Shown here piece by piece: positions 25,429 to 34,317 of a DNA stretch of 55,164 nt. The notes under the pieces were generated by a model. The model saw only the letters and a program-made list of their open reading frames with translations. It made no database searches and was not told the origin of the DNA. This stretch comes from Acidobacteriota bacterium (GTDB taxonomy: Bacteria; Acidobacteriota; UBA6911). The number at the start of each line of letters is the position of its first letter. Within the stretch, counting starts at the first letter, position 1. The position numbers were made by a program, and so were the translations under genes. The stretch is from positions 1-55,164 of the forward strand of contig JAAYCX010000091.1 of assembly GCA_012729555.1 (NCBI GenBank), given 5' to 3'.

Positions 25429-26469
25429 TCAAATGGTGTCGGGCCCCAGTCTCGATGCGCGACCCTGGGCGGAGTCCGGCCGCCAGTCGTAACGGAAATA
25501 GTCGACGGCTTCGCGGAGCGCCCTCTCTGCCGGCCGCGGGCTGTAGCCCAGCTCTTTGCGCGCCTTTTCGCCGCTGATGTACATTTTGTAACGGGCCATC
25601 CTCACCCCCTCGAGCGGGATCGAAGGCTCCCGGCGCAGAAGGGTCCCGGAGACGAAATTGTCCAGGGTCCCGGCCATGAGGGCGACGGTCCAGGGGATCC
25701 GGAAGCGGGGGGCCCGCCTCCCGCAGATCTTGGCCAGGGCGTCGAGGATTTCCTCCAGGCTCCAGTTTTCGCCTCCCAGGATGTAGCGCTCCCCGACCCG
25801 GCCACGGGTCTCGGCCAGCAGATGTCCCTCGGCCACATCTTCGACAGCCACCAGGTTCAGCCCCGTTTCCACGTAGGCGGGGAGCCTTCCCCTGAGAAAA
25901 TCCAGGATGATCTTCCCGGTCGGCGTCGGCTTGATGTCCCCCGCGCCGATGGGGGTGGTCGGGTTGACGATCACGACCGGGAGCCCGGAGGTGGCGAATT
26001 CCCGGGCCACCTGCTCGGCCATGAACTTGGAACGCTTGTAGTGGCCGATCATGTCGTCGAGCTTGACCGGGGTGTCCTCGTCGGCGGGGATGCCGTCCCT
26101 CTGCATGCCGATCGTTCCCACCGAACTGGTGTAGACGACCTTCTCCACCCCGGCTTCACAGCAGGCCGACAGGAGATTGCGGGTGCCGCCCACGTTGTTG
26201 TCGTAGATTTCCTGGGGGTTGCGGGCCCACAGGCGGTAATCGGCGGCGACGTGGTAGACGCGGCTGCAGCCCCGGATGCACCGGAGCAGCGACATGGAGT
26301 CCTTCAGGTCGCCGATGACGATTTCGCATCCGAACGCCTCGATGTCCGACTTGGGGCTGGAGTTGCGCGCCAGGACCCTCACCCGGTCCCCCCGGAGCAG
26401 AAGCCTGCGCACGACATGGCTTCCAATGAAGCCGGTTGCGCCCGTCACAAAGGTGATTTCTTCATTCAT
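25429..26469 (-). CDS. hpnA: Hopanoid-associated sugar epimerase (HpnA-like)
   Basis: 346 residues from the ATG at 26469. An extended-SDR NAD-dependent epimerase with the cofactor motif VTGATGFIGSHVVRRLL, the HVAADYRLW segment typical of HpnA, TSSVGTIG with the catalytic serine, and a Tyr-Lys pair in HYKRSKFMAEQ. HpnA is found with hopanoid genes and is thought to act on a sugar of the side chain; its exact reaction is not settled. The C-terminal RLGPDTI tail looks like random extension. It is the first gene of the run hpnA-adh-adh-hpnD. Confidence 0.82.
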   Translation of the reverse strand: MNEEITFVTGATGFIGSHVVRRLLLRGDRVRVLARNSSPKSDIEAFGCEIVIGDLKDSMSLLRCIRGCSRVYHVAADYRLWARNPQEIYDNNVGGTRNLLSACCEAGVEKVVYTSSVGTIGMQRDGIPADEDTPVKLDDMIGHYKRSKFMAEQVAREFATSGLPVVIVNPTTPIGAGDIKPTPTGKIILDFLRGRLPAYVETGLNLVAVEDVAEGHLLAETRGRVGERYILGGENWSLEEILDALAKICGRRAPRFRIPWTVALMAGTLDNFVSGTLLRREPSIPLEGVRMARYKMYISGEKARKELGYSPRPAERALREAVDYFRYDWRPDSAQGRASRLGPDTI

Positions 26470-26624
26470 GGAGCCGCATACCCGAAGAAGGCTATCCCCG
26501 TCCTTTCCGCCGTTGCCGCCGCAGCTTGGTGGATGTCTTCCCCTCAAACGAAACGATAAACAGGAAACTATAGCCCATGTGCTTCATTTTTCCAACATGG
26601 GACATCCCCCGGGCGGATTTTTCC

Positions 26625-27602
26625 TCATTCCCCAGGGCGGCGGGGAGGATGGGCCGCGGCGGCCTCGGCCAGCTCCGGGGGGAGCGAGAACTGGACATTC
26701 TCCATGACGCCGCCACCGGGTTCGATGTGGGGGTACCCCAGGGCGTTCAGGTAGTCCACCACCCTTTCGACCAGGTCCTCCGGGGCGGAGGCGCCGGCCG
26801 TCAACCCTATGGTCTCCACGTCCCGGATCCAGGAAAGCTGGATGTCCTCGATGTCATCGATAAGGTGGGCGGGCACCCCGGCGCTCTGGGCCACCTCCAC
26901 CAGGCGGCGCGAGTTGGAGCTGTTGGCCGATCCCACCACCAGGATCAATTCCGCCCTTTTCGTCAGCTCCAGCACCGCCGCCTGGCGGTTCTGGGTCGCA
27001 TAACAGATATCCTCGGAATTCGGGGCCTTGATGCGGGGGAACCGCCGCCGCAGTTTCTCCACGATTCTCCGGGTGTCGTTGATGCTCAGGGTGGTCTGGG
27101 TGAGGTAAACGATCTTGGCGGGATCCGCGACATTCAGCCTCTCTATGTCCCCCTCCGGGTCCAGCACGGTGATATTGTCGGGGGCTTCGCCCAGGGTGCC
27201 GATGACCTCGTCGTGGTCGGAATGACCGATGAGAACGATCGCGTAGCCGTCCCGGGCGTATTTCACGGCTTCCTTGTGCACCTTGGTCACGAGCGGGCAG
27301 GTGGCGTCGATGACCTTCAGCCGGCGGGCTTCCGCCTCGGCCCAGACCTCGGGGGGGACGCCGTGGGCGCTGAAGATGACGCGGCTCCCGGCGGGCACTT
27401 CCCCCAGTTCATTGACGAAGAGGACGCCTTTTTCGTGGAGCCCGTTGACCACGAACTTGTTATGTACGATCTCACGGCGGACGTACAGCGGCTGCCCGTA
27501 GGCTTCCAGCGCGAGCTTCACGATATCGATGGCGCGGACCACCCCCGCGCAGAACCCGCGCGGAAAAGCCAGGACCACCTTCCTGTCGCCTGTTCCGTTC
27601 AT
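26625..27602 (-). CDS. ispH: 4-hydroxy-3-methylbut-2-enyl diphosphate reductase
   Basis: 325 residues. The last enzyme of the MEP pathway, making IPP and DMAPP with a [4Fe-4S] cluster. Cluster cysteines are Cys18 (FPRGFCAGV), Cys102 (DATCPLV) and Cys200 (EDICYATQNRQ). The substrate histidines are in VHNKFVV, SAHGV and GHSDHDE. The sequence is of the actinobacterial/deltaproteobacterial type (LytB). It ends in a proline- and alanine-rich tail. It supplies C5 units to the HpnD-like and CtaB-like enzymes encoded downstream on the same strand, but is separated from hpnA by 155 bp. Confidence 0.95.
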   Translation of the reverse strand: MNGTGDRKVVLAFPRGFCAGVVRAIDIVKLALEAYGQPLYVRREIVHNKFVVNGLHEKGVLFVNELGEVPAGSRVIFSAHGVPPEVWAEAEARRLKVIDATCPLVTKVHKEAVKYARDGYAIVLIGHSDHDEVIGTLGEAPDNITVLDPEGDIERLNVADPAKIVYLTQTTLSINDTRRIVEKLRRRFPRIKAPNSEDICYATQNRQAAVLELTKRAELILVVGSANSSNSRRLVEVAQSAGVPAHLIDDIEDIQLSWIRDVETIGLTAGASAPEDLVERVVDYLNALGYPHIEPGGGVMENVQFSLPPELAEAAAAHPPRRPGE

Positions 27603-27651
27603 TCACCGATTATACCCCAGCGCCCGGCGATGCGGGACCCCATTTGGCGAG

Positions 27652-27681
27652 TTGACGCGCGCCGCTGTTTTTTGGTAGTAT
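27652..27681 (+). promoter_or_regulatory. Promoter of tRNA-Glu
   Basis: TTGACG at 27652-27657 and TAGTAT at 27676-27681, spacer 18 bp, 13 bp ahead of the mature tRNA 5' end. The layout fits a strong stable-RNA promoter, and the region is otherwise free of genes. Confidence 0.7.
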
Positions 27682-27694
27682 GCCTGCCGGTTAC

Positions 27695-27769
27695 GGCGCT
27701 ATCGTCTAGGGGTTAGGACGGGTGGTTCTCAGCCATCAAACCGGGGTTCGATTCCCCGTAGCGCTACCA
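27695..27769 (+). tRNA. tRNA-Glu (anticodon CTC)
   Basis: 75 nt including the encoded CCA. Acceptor strands GGCGCTA and TAGCGCT pair (with a G-U at position 1). The anticodon stem GGTGG/CCATC holds the loop TTCTCAG, giving anticodon CTC that reads GAG. The T-arm is GGGG-TTCGATT-CCCC. Discriminator A and the encoded CCA follow. The gene lies between ispH and the FHA/SpoIIE gene on opposite strands. Confidence 0.95.
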
Positions 27770-27822
27770 ATCACCTCTCCCCTCAGGTGATCCTCAGCCA
27801 TCCCATTCCCGAAGCGGGGAAT

Positions 27823-29868
27823 TCACGGCCGGGGGCCCGGACCCCGGAATTCGAGAACCAACAGGGTGATGTCGTCGGCCTGCGGGACCCCCTCGGAGTA
27901 GTCCAGCACCGCCGCCTGGGTCAGCGCCAGCATTTCGGGGGCCGGGAGCCGCGCGTGGGAGCGCAGGACCGAAATGAGGCGGTCGAGCCCGAATTCCTTC
28001 CCGGAAGCGCCCAGGGCGTCGACGGCGCCGTCGGTGAAAAGGACGAGACGGTCCCCCGGCCCGAACCGCGCGCAGGAGGACCGGTACTGCTCGCCCGCGA
28101 AGAGGCCGAGGACCATCCCCCCGGCGGTCAGCTGCTCCAGGGAACCGTCACGGCGGAGGAGAATGGGGGGGTTGTGCCCGGCGTTGACGTAACGGCAGCT
28201 GCCGTCGGGGCTCAGGACCCCGAAAAAGGAGGTCACGAAACGGCTGCCGTCCCCCCTGAGGGCAAGGGTGCGGTTGATGGAGGCGACGATGCTCTCCAGG
28301 GGGGCGTCGAAATGCCCCTGCGCCGAAAAGAGCCCCTGCACCAGGGAAGCGAGCAGGGCGGCCGAAATCCCCTTCCCGGCCACATCCCCGAGGGTAAAGC
28401 CCAACCGGTCCCCGTCCAGGTCGAAATAGTCGAAGTAATCCCCCCCGATTTCGTAGCAGGGGAGGCTCCAGCCGCAGGCCAGGACGAACCCCCGGTCCCG
28501 GACGGGGGGCGGCAGCAGGGTCTGCTGGATCTCCCGGGCGCGTGCCAGCTGCTCCTCCATCCGGCGCTTGTCCTCGAGGTCCTTGTAGAGTTTCGCGTTG
28601 TAGATCGCCATGGCCGCTTCCATCGCCAGCGTTTCGAGCGCGCCCACCCGGGTGCTCGTCAGCCGCGCGCCGACGCTCGCACTGTCCAGGTAGAGGACGC
28701 CGATGATTTCGGCGCACCGGGACCCGGAGGGGTTCGCCTCGTCGTGCAGGGGGACATAGCGGAGCGGGACGCACGAGATGCTGTGCAGCCCGATCTGGCG
28801 CGTGCTCTCGTGCCATTCGGCGCCCGTACCGTGATCCAGGTCCTTGACGAAGATGGGGCGGCCGGTTCGGTGGACCTCCTCGGGGATCCTCCTGCTGGTC
28901 TGAAAACACGATCCGTCCAGCGAATGCTTGTGGCGGCTCCGGGCGCATCGGAACTGGAGCGAACCGTCAAGCTCCCGGAGCATGATGAAACCGCGCTCCG
29001 CCCCGGTGAGCTCGATCGCCGTGTCCACGACGAGCGCCAGGAGGTCGTCCAGGACCGCAATGGAGCTCAGGGTCCGGAAAGCGGCGAAGAGTTTCCCGAT
29101 GTCCCTGAAGCCGCTCATGGACATCCCCGCCACCCTTCCCGGGTCGCTCCCGCCCAGGAGCGACCCCAGGATGTCGGCGGTGCGAAAGGTGAAACTGAGG
29201 CCCTGCGCCCCCCCGAACTGGACCTCGTCCCCGTCGGCCAGAAGGGTCTCTTTTATGCGCACGCCGTTGACGCAGGTCCCCAGCTTGCTGTCGAGGTCGC
29301 GCAGGAGGTACCCGTCGCCCTGCGCCACCACCTCGGCGTGGGACCTGGAAATGCTTCCGTGGTCGAGTACCAGGTGGTTGCGGGAACTGCGCCCGATGGT
29401 GAACCGCGGGGGGGGGACGGAGACCCAGCGCTCCTCCCCGGTCTCGTCCAGGTAAAAGAAGCGCCCCTTGGGGAGAGAAAGGGGCGTACCGGCGCGGGGA
29501 GAAAGCCGCTGGGCGCATCGGCGGAGGCTGGCGTCGAGAGCCTCCGGGGTCAGGGGGGGGAAGAGGATATCGGCCGCCCCCGCGCGCCAGATATCCAGGA
29601 TCGACCCTCCGTCGGCACGATCGCATACCAGCACTACGGGTGGGAAGGGGGACGGGCCCGCGAGCCTGGTGATCATCGCCGCCCCGCTGCGGCCGTCCCG
29701 GGAACGCAGGTAGACCAGGTCGACGCCCCCGGGATTCAGCTTTTCGACGGCTTCGTCCACATTCAGGGCGGCGGCCACTCCGTGGCCCGAGCGGGAAAAG
29801 TGGTCGGAACAGAGGCTCAGTTCGGCGGGATCGAGCCCCACCAGCAGAAGAGAGCAGGGTTTTTCCAT
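27823..29868 (-). CDS. FHA-GAF-SpoIIE phosphatase signalling protein
   Basis: About 681 residues from the ATG at 29868, chosen because GGAGGA lies 7 nt upstream (an ATG 24 bases further up is possible). The domain order is: a receiver-like N-terminus (about 1-110) whose usual phospho-acceptor Asp is not visible (LVYLRSRDG); an FHA domain with FTIGRSSRNHL and SRSHAEV (about 150-240); a GAF domain (about 270-430); a short coiled coil; and a C-terminal PP2C/SpoIIE domain with EIGGDYFDYF, GDVAGKGISA, NAGHNPP, TDGAVDA and ADDITLLVL. RsbU-type phosphatases dephosphorylate STAS anti-anti-sigma factors. The FHA domain implies control by Ser/Thr phosphorylation. No partner gene is adjacent. Confidence 0.85.
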   Translation of the reverse strand: MEKPCSLLLVGLDPAELSLCSDHFSRSGHGVAAALNVDEAVEKLNPGGVDLVYLRSRDGRSGAAMITRLAGPSPFPPVVLVCDRADGGSILDIWRAGAADILFPPLTPEALDASLRRCAQRLSPRAGTPLSLPKGRFFYLDETGEERWVSVPPPRFTIGRSSRNHLVLDHGSISRSHAEVVAQGDGYLLRDLDSKLGTCVNGVRIKETLLADGDEVQFGGAQGLSFTFRTADILGSLLGGSDPGRVAGMSMSGFRDIGKLFAAFRTLSSIAVLDDLLALVVDTAIELTGAERGFIMLRELDGSLQFRCARSRHKHSLDGSCFQTSRRIPEEVHRTGRPIFVKDLDHGTGAEWHESTRQIGLHSISCVPLRYVPLHDEANPSGSRCAEIIGVLYLDSASVGARLTSTRVGALETLAMEAAMAIYNAKLYKDLEDKRRMEEQLARAREIQQTLLPPPVRDRGFVLACGWSLPCYEIGGDYFDYFDLDGDRLGFTLGDVAGKGISAALLASLVQGLFSAQGHFDAPLESIVASINRTLALRGDGSRFVTSFFGVLSPDGSCRYVNAGHNPPILLRRDGSLEQLTAGGMVLGLFAGEQYRSSCARFGPGDRLVLFTDGAVDALGASGKEFGLDRLISVLRSHARLPAPEMLALTQAAVLDYSEGVPQADDITLLVLEFRGPGPRP

Positions 29869-30040
29869 GGTCTGTTCCTCCATGGATGTCACCCCCGGCG
29901 CGGGTCGTGCGGCAAATCAACGGGAACGGTCGAGGCTCTCCGGTTTCGGGAGAGGCGAGGATCCAATAGGGAAATTCTAACGGATCCCCGCCCCCGATGA
30001 AAGGCCCGTTTGAGGCCCCGGGAGGCGGGGAAGGTTTTCA

Positions 30041-30121
30041 TTGAACCCCCAGGTCCTTCGCCATACAATGGGCCGATTGTCGGATGTGCCCGAGGATTCC
30101 GGCAATTGTTTGCATAAACAA
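30041..30121 (+). promoter_or_regulatory. sucCD promoter and downstream palindrome
   Basis: TTGAAC (30041-30046) and TACAAT (30064-30069) have a perfect 17-bp spacer. A 16-nt perfect palindrome TTGTTT-GCAT-AAACAA lies at 30106-30121 in the leader, about 45 bp before the GTG of sucC. It could be an operator or an RNA hairpin; no regulator is visible nearby. Confidence 0.6.
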
Positions 30122-30168
30122 AGGATCCCGCCAGGCCCCAACGGGCTTTGCGGGGGACGGGAGGTCCG

Positions 30169-31341
30169 GTGAACGTTCACGAATATCAGGCCAAGGAAAT
30201 ACTGGCGCGGTTCGGCGTGCCGGTCCCGCGGGGGGAGGCTGCCTCGAATCCTTACCAGGCCTACGAGATCGCGGCGCGCTTGGGCGGCAGGGTGGCGGTC
30301 AAGGCGCAGATCCATGCGGGCGGCAGGGGCAAGGGGGGAGGGATCCGGCTGGCGGACACCCCGTCGGAGGCCGAGGAGATCGCCGGCGGGATGATCGGCG
30401 CCGCCCTGGTGACCCGGCAGACCGGGAGCGGCGGGCGCATCGTGCGGCGGGTGCTCGTCGAGGAGGCGCTTTCGATCCGGAAGGAATTCTATATCGGAAT
30501 CCTCGTCGACCGGGAGACCCGGCGCCCCGTCATCGTGGCCTCCCCGGCGGGCGGGATGGATATCGAGAAGGTCGCCGCGGAAACGCCCGAGCGGATCTTC
30601 CGGGAGCCTGTCGATCCCCGTGTCGGGCTGCAGCCCTACTCCTTGAGAAAACTCGCCTTCCGCCTGGGGCTGGAGGACGGTCTGCTGCCGGCGGCCACCC
30701 GCGTCATCGCCGCGCTCTACCGCGTGTTCGAGCAGCTCGACGCCTCGCTGGTGGAAATCAACCCGCTGCTGGTGACCGGGTCGGACGAGGTGTACGCCCT
30801 GGACGCCAAGATCGTCCTCGACGACAACGCGCTCTACCGCCACCCGGAACTCCGGGCCCTGCGCGATTTCGGCGAGGAGGACCCCCTGGAGATCCGGGCC
30901 TCCCGCCTGGGAATCAACTATATCCGCCTCGACGGCAATATCGGGTGCATGGTCAACGGGGCCGGCCTGGCCATGGCGACGATGGACATCATCAAGATCG
31001 CCGGGGGGAGCCCCGCCAATTTTCTGGATGTCGGCGGCGGGGCGACGGCGGAGCAGATCCGCAGCGCCTTCCGGATCCTGCTTTCCGACGAAAAGGTCAA
31101 GGTTGTCCTGCTCAACATCTTCGGCGGGATCGTGCGCTGCGACATCGTGGCGCACGGGGTCATCGGGGCCGTCCGCGATGCCGGGGTGAAGGTCCCCGTA
31201 GTCGTCCGGCTCGAGGGGACCAACGTGGACGAGGGGCGGCGCCTGCTCCTCGACTCCGAATTCGAGTTTACGGTTGCCGACGGGATGAGGGACGCGGCGG
31301 AAAAAGCGGTCGCAGTGGCGCGACGGAAGGGGGTCCAGTGA
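30169..31341 (+). CDS. sucC: Succinyl-CoA synthetase beta subunit
   Basis: 390 residues. The ATP-grasp subunit of the TCA-cycle enzyme that couples succinyl-CoA cleavage to nucleotide triphosphate formation. The N-terminus [20 protein letters not shown] is standard. [15 protein letters not shown], the ATP-grasp motif EINPLL and [18 protein letters not shown] are conserved. It starts at the GTG at 30169, with GGGAGGT immediately upstream; the sucD start overlaps its stop by 4 bp (GTGA). Confidence 0.96.
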   Translation: MNVHEYQAKEILARFGVPVPRGEAASNPYQAYEIAARLGGRVAVKAQIHAGGRGKGGGIRLADTPSEAEEIAGGMIGAALVTRQTGSGGRIVRRVLVEEALSIRKEFYIGILVDRETRRPVIVASPAGGMDIEKVAAETPERIFREPVDPRVGLQPYSLRKLAFRLGLEDGLLPAATRVIAALYRVFEQLDASLVEINPLLVTGSDEVYALDAKIVLDDNALYRHPELRALRDFGEEDPLEIRASRLGINYIRLDGNIGCMVNGAGLAMATMDIIKIAGGSPANFLDVGGGATAEQIRSAFRILLSDEKVKVVLLNIFGGIVRCDIVAHGVIGAVRDAGVKVPVVVRLEGTNVDEGRRLLLDSEFEFTVADGMRDAAEKAVAVARRKGVQ

Positions 31342-32213
31342 CGATACTGATCGACGGCGGTACGCGTCTGGCCATCCAGGGAATCACCGGCCGTGAAGGC
31401 TCCTTCCACGCGCGGCAGTGCGTCGAGTACGGCACGAACGTCGTCGCGGGGGTCACCCCCGGCAAGGGGGGCACCCTGCTCGACGGCATCCCCGTTTTTC
31501 ACACCGTCGAGGAGGCGGTGGCGAAGGAAGGGGTGACGGCGACGCTGATTTTCGTCCCCGCCGCGCACGGGGCCGACGCTATCCTGGAGGCGGCCGCGGC
31601 GGGCGTCCGCCTGGTCATCTGCATCACCGAGGGGATCCCGACCCAGGACATGGCCCGGGTCATGGGGCTGGTGGAGGGCTCGGCCACGCGCCTCGTCGGG
31701 CCCAACTGCCCCGGCGTGATCTCGCCCGGGAAATGCAAGGCGGGGATCATGCCGGGCCGGATTTTCCGGGAAGGGCACGTGGGTGTCATTTCCCGCAGCG
31801 GGACGCTGACCTACGAGGCGGTGCATCAGCTGTCGATGCGGGGTATCGGGCAGTCCACCTGCATCGGCATCGGGGGGGACCCCGTCATCGGAACCCGCTT
31901 CGTCGATGCGCTCGAGCTGTTCGAGCGGGACCCCGACACGCACGCCGTCGTGATGGTGGGGGAAATCGGGGGGACGGCGGAGGAGGAGGCTGCACGGTAT
32001 ATCCGGGAAAACATGACAAAGCCCGTCGTCGGTTTCATCGCGGGCCGGACGGCCCCTCCGGGAAGACGGATGGGGCATGCGGGCGCGATCATTTCCGGGG
32101 GGAAGGGGACCGCGGCCGAAAAGATGGAAGCGCTCGAGCGTTCGGGCGTGCGCGTGGTGTCGAGCCCCGCCGATATCGGCGAGGCGATGGAGGGGATCCT
32201 CGACCCGAGTTGA
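31338..32213 (+). CDS. sucD: Succinyl-CoA synthetase alpha subunit
   Basis: 291 residues. The CoA-binding and phosphohistidine subunit. It has [44 protein letters not shown] and the active-site histidine in [15 protein letters not shown]. The GTG start at 31338 overlaps the sucC stop. The short 31-base reading in front of the GTG confirms the coupling. The following mrp gene is 62 bp downstream and could be cotranscribed. Confidence 0.96.
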   Translation: MTILIDGGTRLAIQGITGREGSFHARQCVEYGTNVVAGVTPGKGGTLLDGIPVFHTVEEAVAKEGVTATLIFVPAAHGADAILEAAAAGVRLVICITEGIPTQDMARVMGLVEGSATRLVGPNCPGVISPGKCKAGIMPGRIFREGHVGVISRSGTLTYEAVHQLSMRGIGQSTCIGIGGDPVIGTRFVDALELFERDPDTHAVVMVGEIGGTAEEEAARYIRENMTKPVVGFIAGRTAPPGRRMGHAGAIISGGKGTAAEKMEALERSGVRVVSSPADIGEAMEGILDPS

Positions 32214-32275
32214 CCCTTTCGGCCGGGGTCCGCCGGTCGATCCAACCCTACACATTATTTCAAAAGGATTTTGAT

Positions 32276-33358
32276 ATGTCGAATGATGCAGCGCCCCGTG
32301 AGCAGGATATCCTGGATGCTCTCAGAAAGGTCGAGGATCCGGACCTCCACAAGGACATCGTCACCCTGAATTTCATCAAGAACCTCGAGATCGAGGCCGG
32401 CACCGTGTCCTTTACGATCGAGCTCACCACCCCCGCCTGCCCGGTCAAGAAGGAGATGGAGCAGTGGGCGCGCGAGGCGGTGCTCGCGGTTCCCGGGGTG
32501 AGCGACGTGCGGATCACCATGTCGGCGGCCGTGACGCGGGGGACCGCGGGGGAGGGGAAACAGTCGGTCCCCGGCGTCAGGAACATCGTCGCCGTGGGGA
32601 GCGGCAAGGGAGGGGTCGGCAAGTCCACCGTGACCGTGAACATCGCCGTGGCGCTGGCACAGACGGGGGCCGCGGTCGGGATCCTCGACGCGGACATCTA
32701 CGGGCCGAACGTCCCCCTGATGATGGGGATCGACGGGAGGCCCCGGGCGGTCGGGGACCGCATCCAGACGCTGTCGAACTACGGCGTGCGGGTGATGTCG
32801 ATGGGCTTTCTGACCGACCGTGACGACCAGCCCCTGATCTGGCGCGGGCCGATGCTGCACGGCGTGATCCAGCAGTTCATCCGCCAGGTGGACTGGGGGG
32901 GGCTGGACTACCTCCTCGTCGACCTCCCCCCGGGAACGGGCGACGTCCAGCTCAGCCTGACCCAAACCGTACCCCTGATGGGGGCCGTGATCGTCAGCAC
33001 GCCGCAGGACGTGGCGCTGCAGGACGCGCGCAAGGCGATTGCGATGTTCCGCCAGGTGAACGTGGAGATCCTGGGGATCGTGGAGAACATGTCCTATTTC
33101 CAGTGCCCCAAATGCGGCGAGCGGACCCCCATCTTCAGCCATGGCGGCGGGTCGGCCACGGCCTCCCGATACGGGGTCCCCTTTCTCGGCGAGGTGCCGC
33201 TCGACGTCTCGCTGCGCGAAGGGGGGGACGCGGGCAGGCCGGTGACGGCCCTGGCCCCCGATTCGGCCGTCGGCGAAGCCTTCCGGCGGATCGCCGAGCA
33301 CGTGGCCGCGCAGGTGAGCATCGCCAACTCCCGCAACGTCGGGGTCGTCATCGAGTAG
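32276..33358 (+). CDS. mrp: Mrp/NBP35-type iron-sulfur cluster carrier ATPase
   Basis: 360 residues. An N-terminal MIP18/DUF59-like domain (EQDILDALRKVEDPDLHKDIV, then TPACPVKKEME) precedes a P-loop ATPase with the deviant Walker A motif GSGKGGVGKST, DADIYGPNVP, and the DLPPGTGD motif. The paired cysteines CPKCG are the bridging [4Fe-4S] ligands. Mrp proteins deliver iron-sulfur clusters to apo-proteins. The ATG at 32276 has AAAAGGA upstream. The stop overlaps the next gene's GTG by one base. In this window there are several Fe-S clients: LeuC, IspH and the NifB-like enzyme. Confidence 0.93.
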   Translation: MSNDAAPREQDILDALRKVEDPDLHKDIVTLNFIKNLEIEAGTVSFTIELTTPACPVKKEMEQWAREAVLAVPGVSDVRITMSAAVTRGTAGEGKQSVPGVRNIVAVGSGKGGVGKSTVTVNIAVALAQTGAAVGILDADIYGPNVPLMMGIDGRPRAVGDRIQTLSNYGVRVMSMGFLTDRDDQPLIWRGPMLHGVIQQFIRQVDWGGLDYLLVDLPPGTGDVQLSLTQTVPLMGAVIVSTPQDVALQDARKAIAMFRQVNVEILGIVENMSYFQCPKCGERTPIFSHGGGSATASRYGVPFLGEVPLDVSLREGGDAGRPVTALAPDSAVGEAFRRIAEHVAAQVSIANSRNVGVVIE

Positions 33359-34317
33359 TGCGCACCCTTGTCCTTCACCCCGGCGCCCTGGGGGACGTCC
33401 TTTTGGCGCTCCCGGCGCTGGGGGCCCTCGGCCGGGCGGAGCCCGGGGCGGAGATCACCCTGGCGTGCGGCCCGGCGCTGCCCGCCCCCATGCTGGCGGG
33501 GTTCGCGGACAGGGTCCTCCCCCTTTCCGCGTTCCCGCTCCACCGCCTCCACGGCCCCGATCCTCCGACGGAGCCGGACATCCGCCTGTGGGAGAGCTAC
33601 GACCGGGTCGTCTCCTGGACCGGGGCCGCCAACGACCTTTTCGTCCGCAACCTGCGCGGGATCCACCCCGGCGCGATCGTCGCCCCCTGGCGCCCGGCGC
33701 CGGGCGAGGCGCGCCACGTCTCGCGCATCTTCATCGATTCCCTGGGCCTCGGGCCGGAGCCGGCCGGAGGCCGAACGGCCGTGCGGATCCACCCTGACAG
33801 CGCCTCCCTGGAAGAAGGGGGGCGGTGGCTCCGGGAGCAGGGGTGGGAGGGGAAGAGGGCGCTCGCGATGCTGCACCCCGGGGCGGGGTCGTCCGGGAAG
33901 CGCTGGCCCCCCGAAAATTTCACCGCATTGGCCCGCCGCCTGGCGGGTCGGAACGACCTCGAGCTCATCCTCATGGAGGGCCCGGCGGAGGAGGGGCTCG
34001 CGCGGCAGATGGCCGAAGCGGTCCCGGGGTCGCTGCCGTGCGAGGGACTGCCGCTCGGGCCCCTGGCGGGAGTCCTCGGGCATTGCCGGTTTTTCATCGG
34101 GAACGATTCGGGGGTGACCCATCTCGCCGCCGCGCTGGGGGTTCCGACCGTCACCCTTTTCGGGCCCACCGCGCCCGAACAGTGGGCCCCCCTCGGGGAG
34201 AGCGTGACGGTCCTCCGGGACGGGGCGGGCCGCCTGGCAGGCATCACCGTCGACGCCGTCCTCGAGGCGATGAGGAATCAGCCGGCGAAGGCGCCCTGGA
34301 GCAGCCAGATATTGTAG
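33358..34317 (+). CDS. Glycosyltransferase family 9 (heptosyltransferase-like)
   Basis: 319 residues from the GTG at 33358, which overlaps the mrp stop (TAGTG). GT9 features are VLHPGALGDVLLALPAL at the start, the mid domain with LLHPGAG-like MLHPGAGSSGKRWPPENF, and the terminal GNDSGVTHLAAALGVPTVTLFGPTAPEQWAP. This is the WaaC/WaaF/RfaF family adding heptose to lipopolysaccharide, though donor and acceptor are not predictable. The presence of a GT9 protein supports an outer-membrane bacterium. Its 3' end overlaps by 40 bp the converging antiporter gene. Confidence 0.88.
   Translation: MRTLVLHPGALGDVLLALPALGALGRAEPGAEITLACGPALPAPMLAGFADRVLPLSAFPLHRLHGPDPPTEPDIRLWESYDRVVSWTGAANDLFVRNLRGIHPGAIVAPWRPAPGEARHVSRIFIDSLGLGPEPAGGRTAVRIHPDSASLEEGGRWLREQGWEGKRALAMLHPGAGSSGKRWPPENFTALARRLAGRNDLELILMEGPAEEGLARQMAEAVPGSLPCEGLPLGPLAGVLGHCRFFIGNDSGVTHLAAALGVPTVTLFGPTAPEQWAPLGESVTVLRDGAGRLAGITVDAVLEAMRNQPAKAPWSSQIL

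Noticed and set aside
27695-27769. tRNA-Glu as the integration target of the defence island
   Set aside because: The tRNA is more than 10 kb from the island, its 3' end is intact, and no repeat of it was seen at the island edges.
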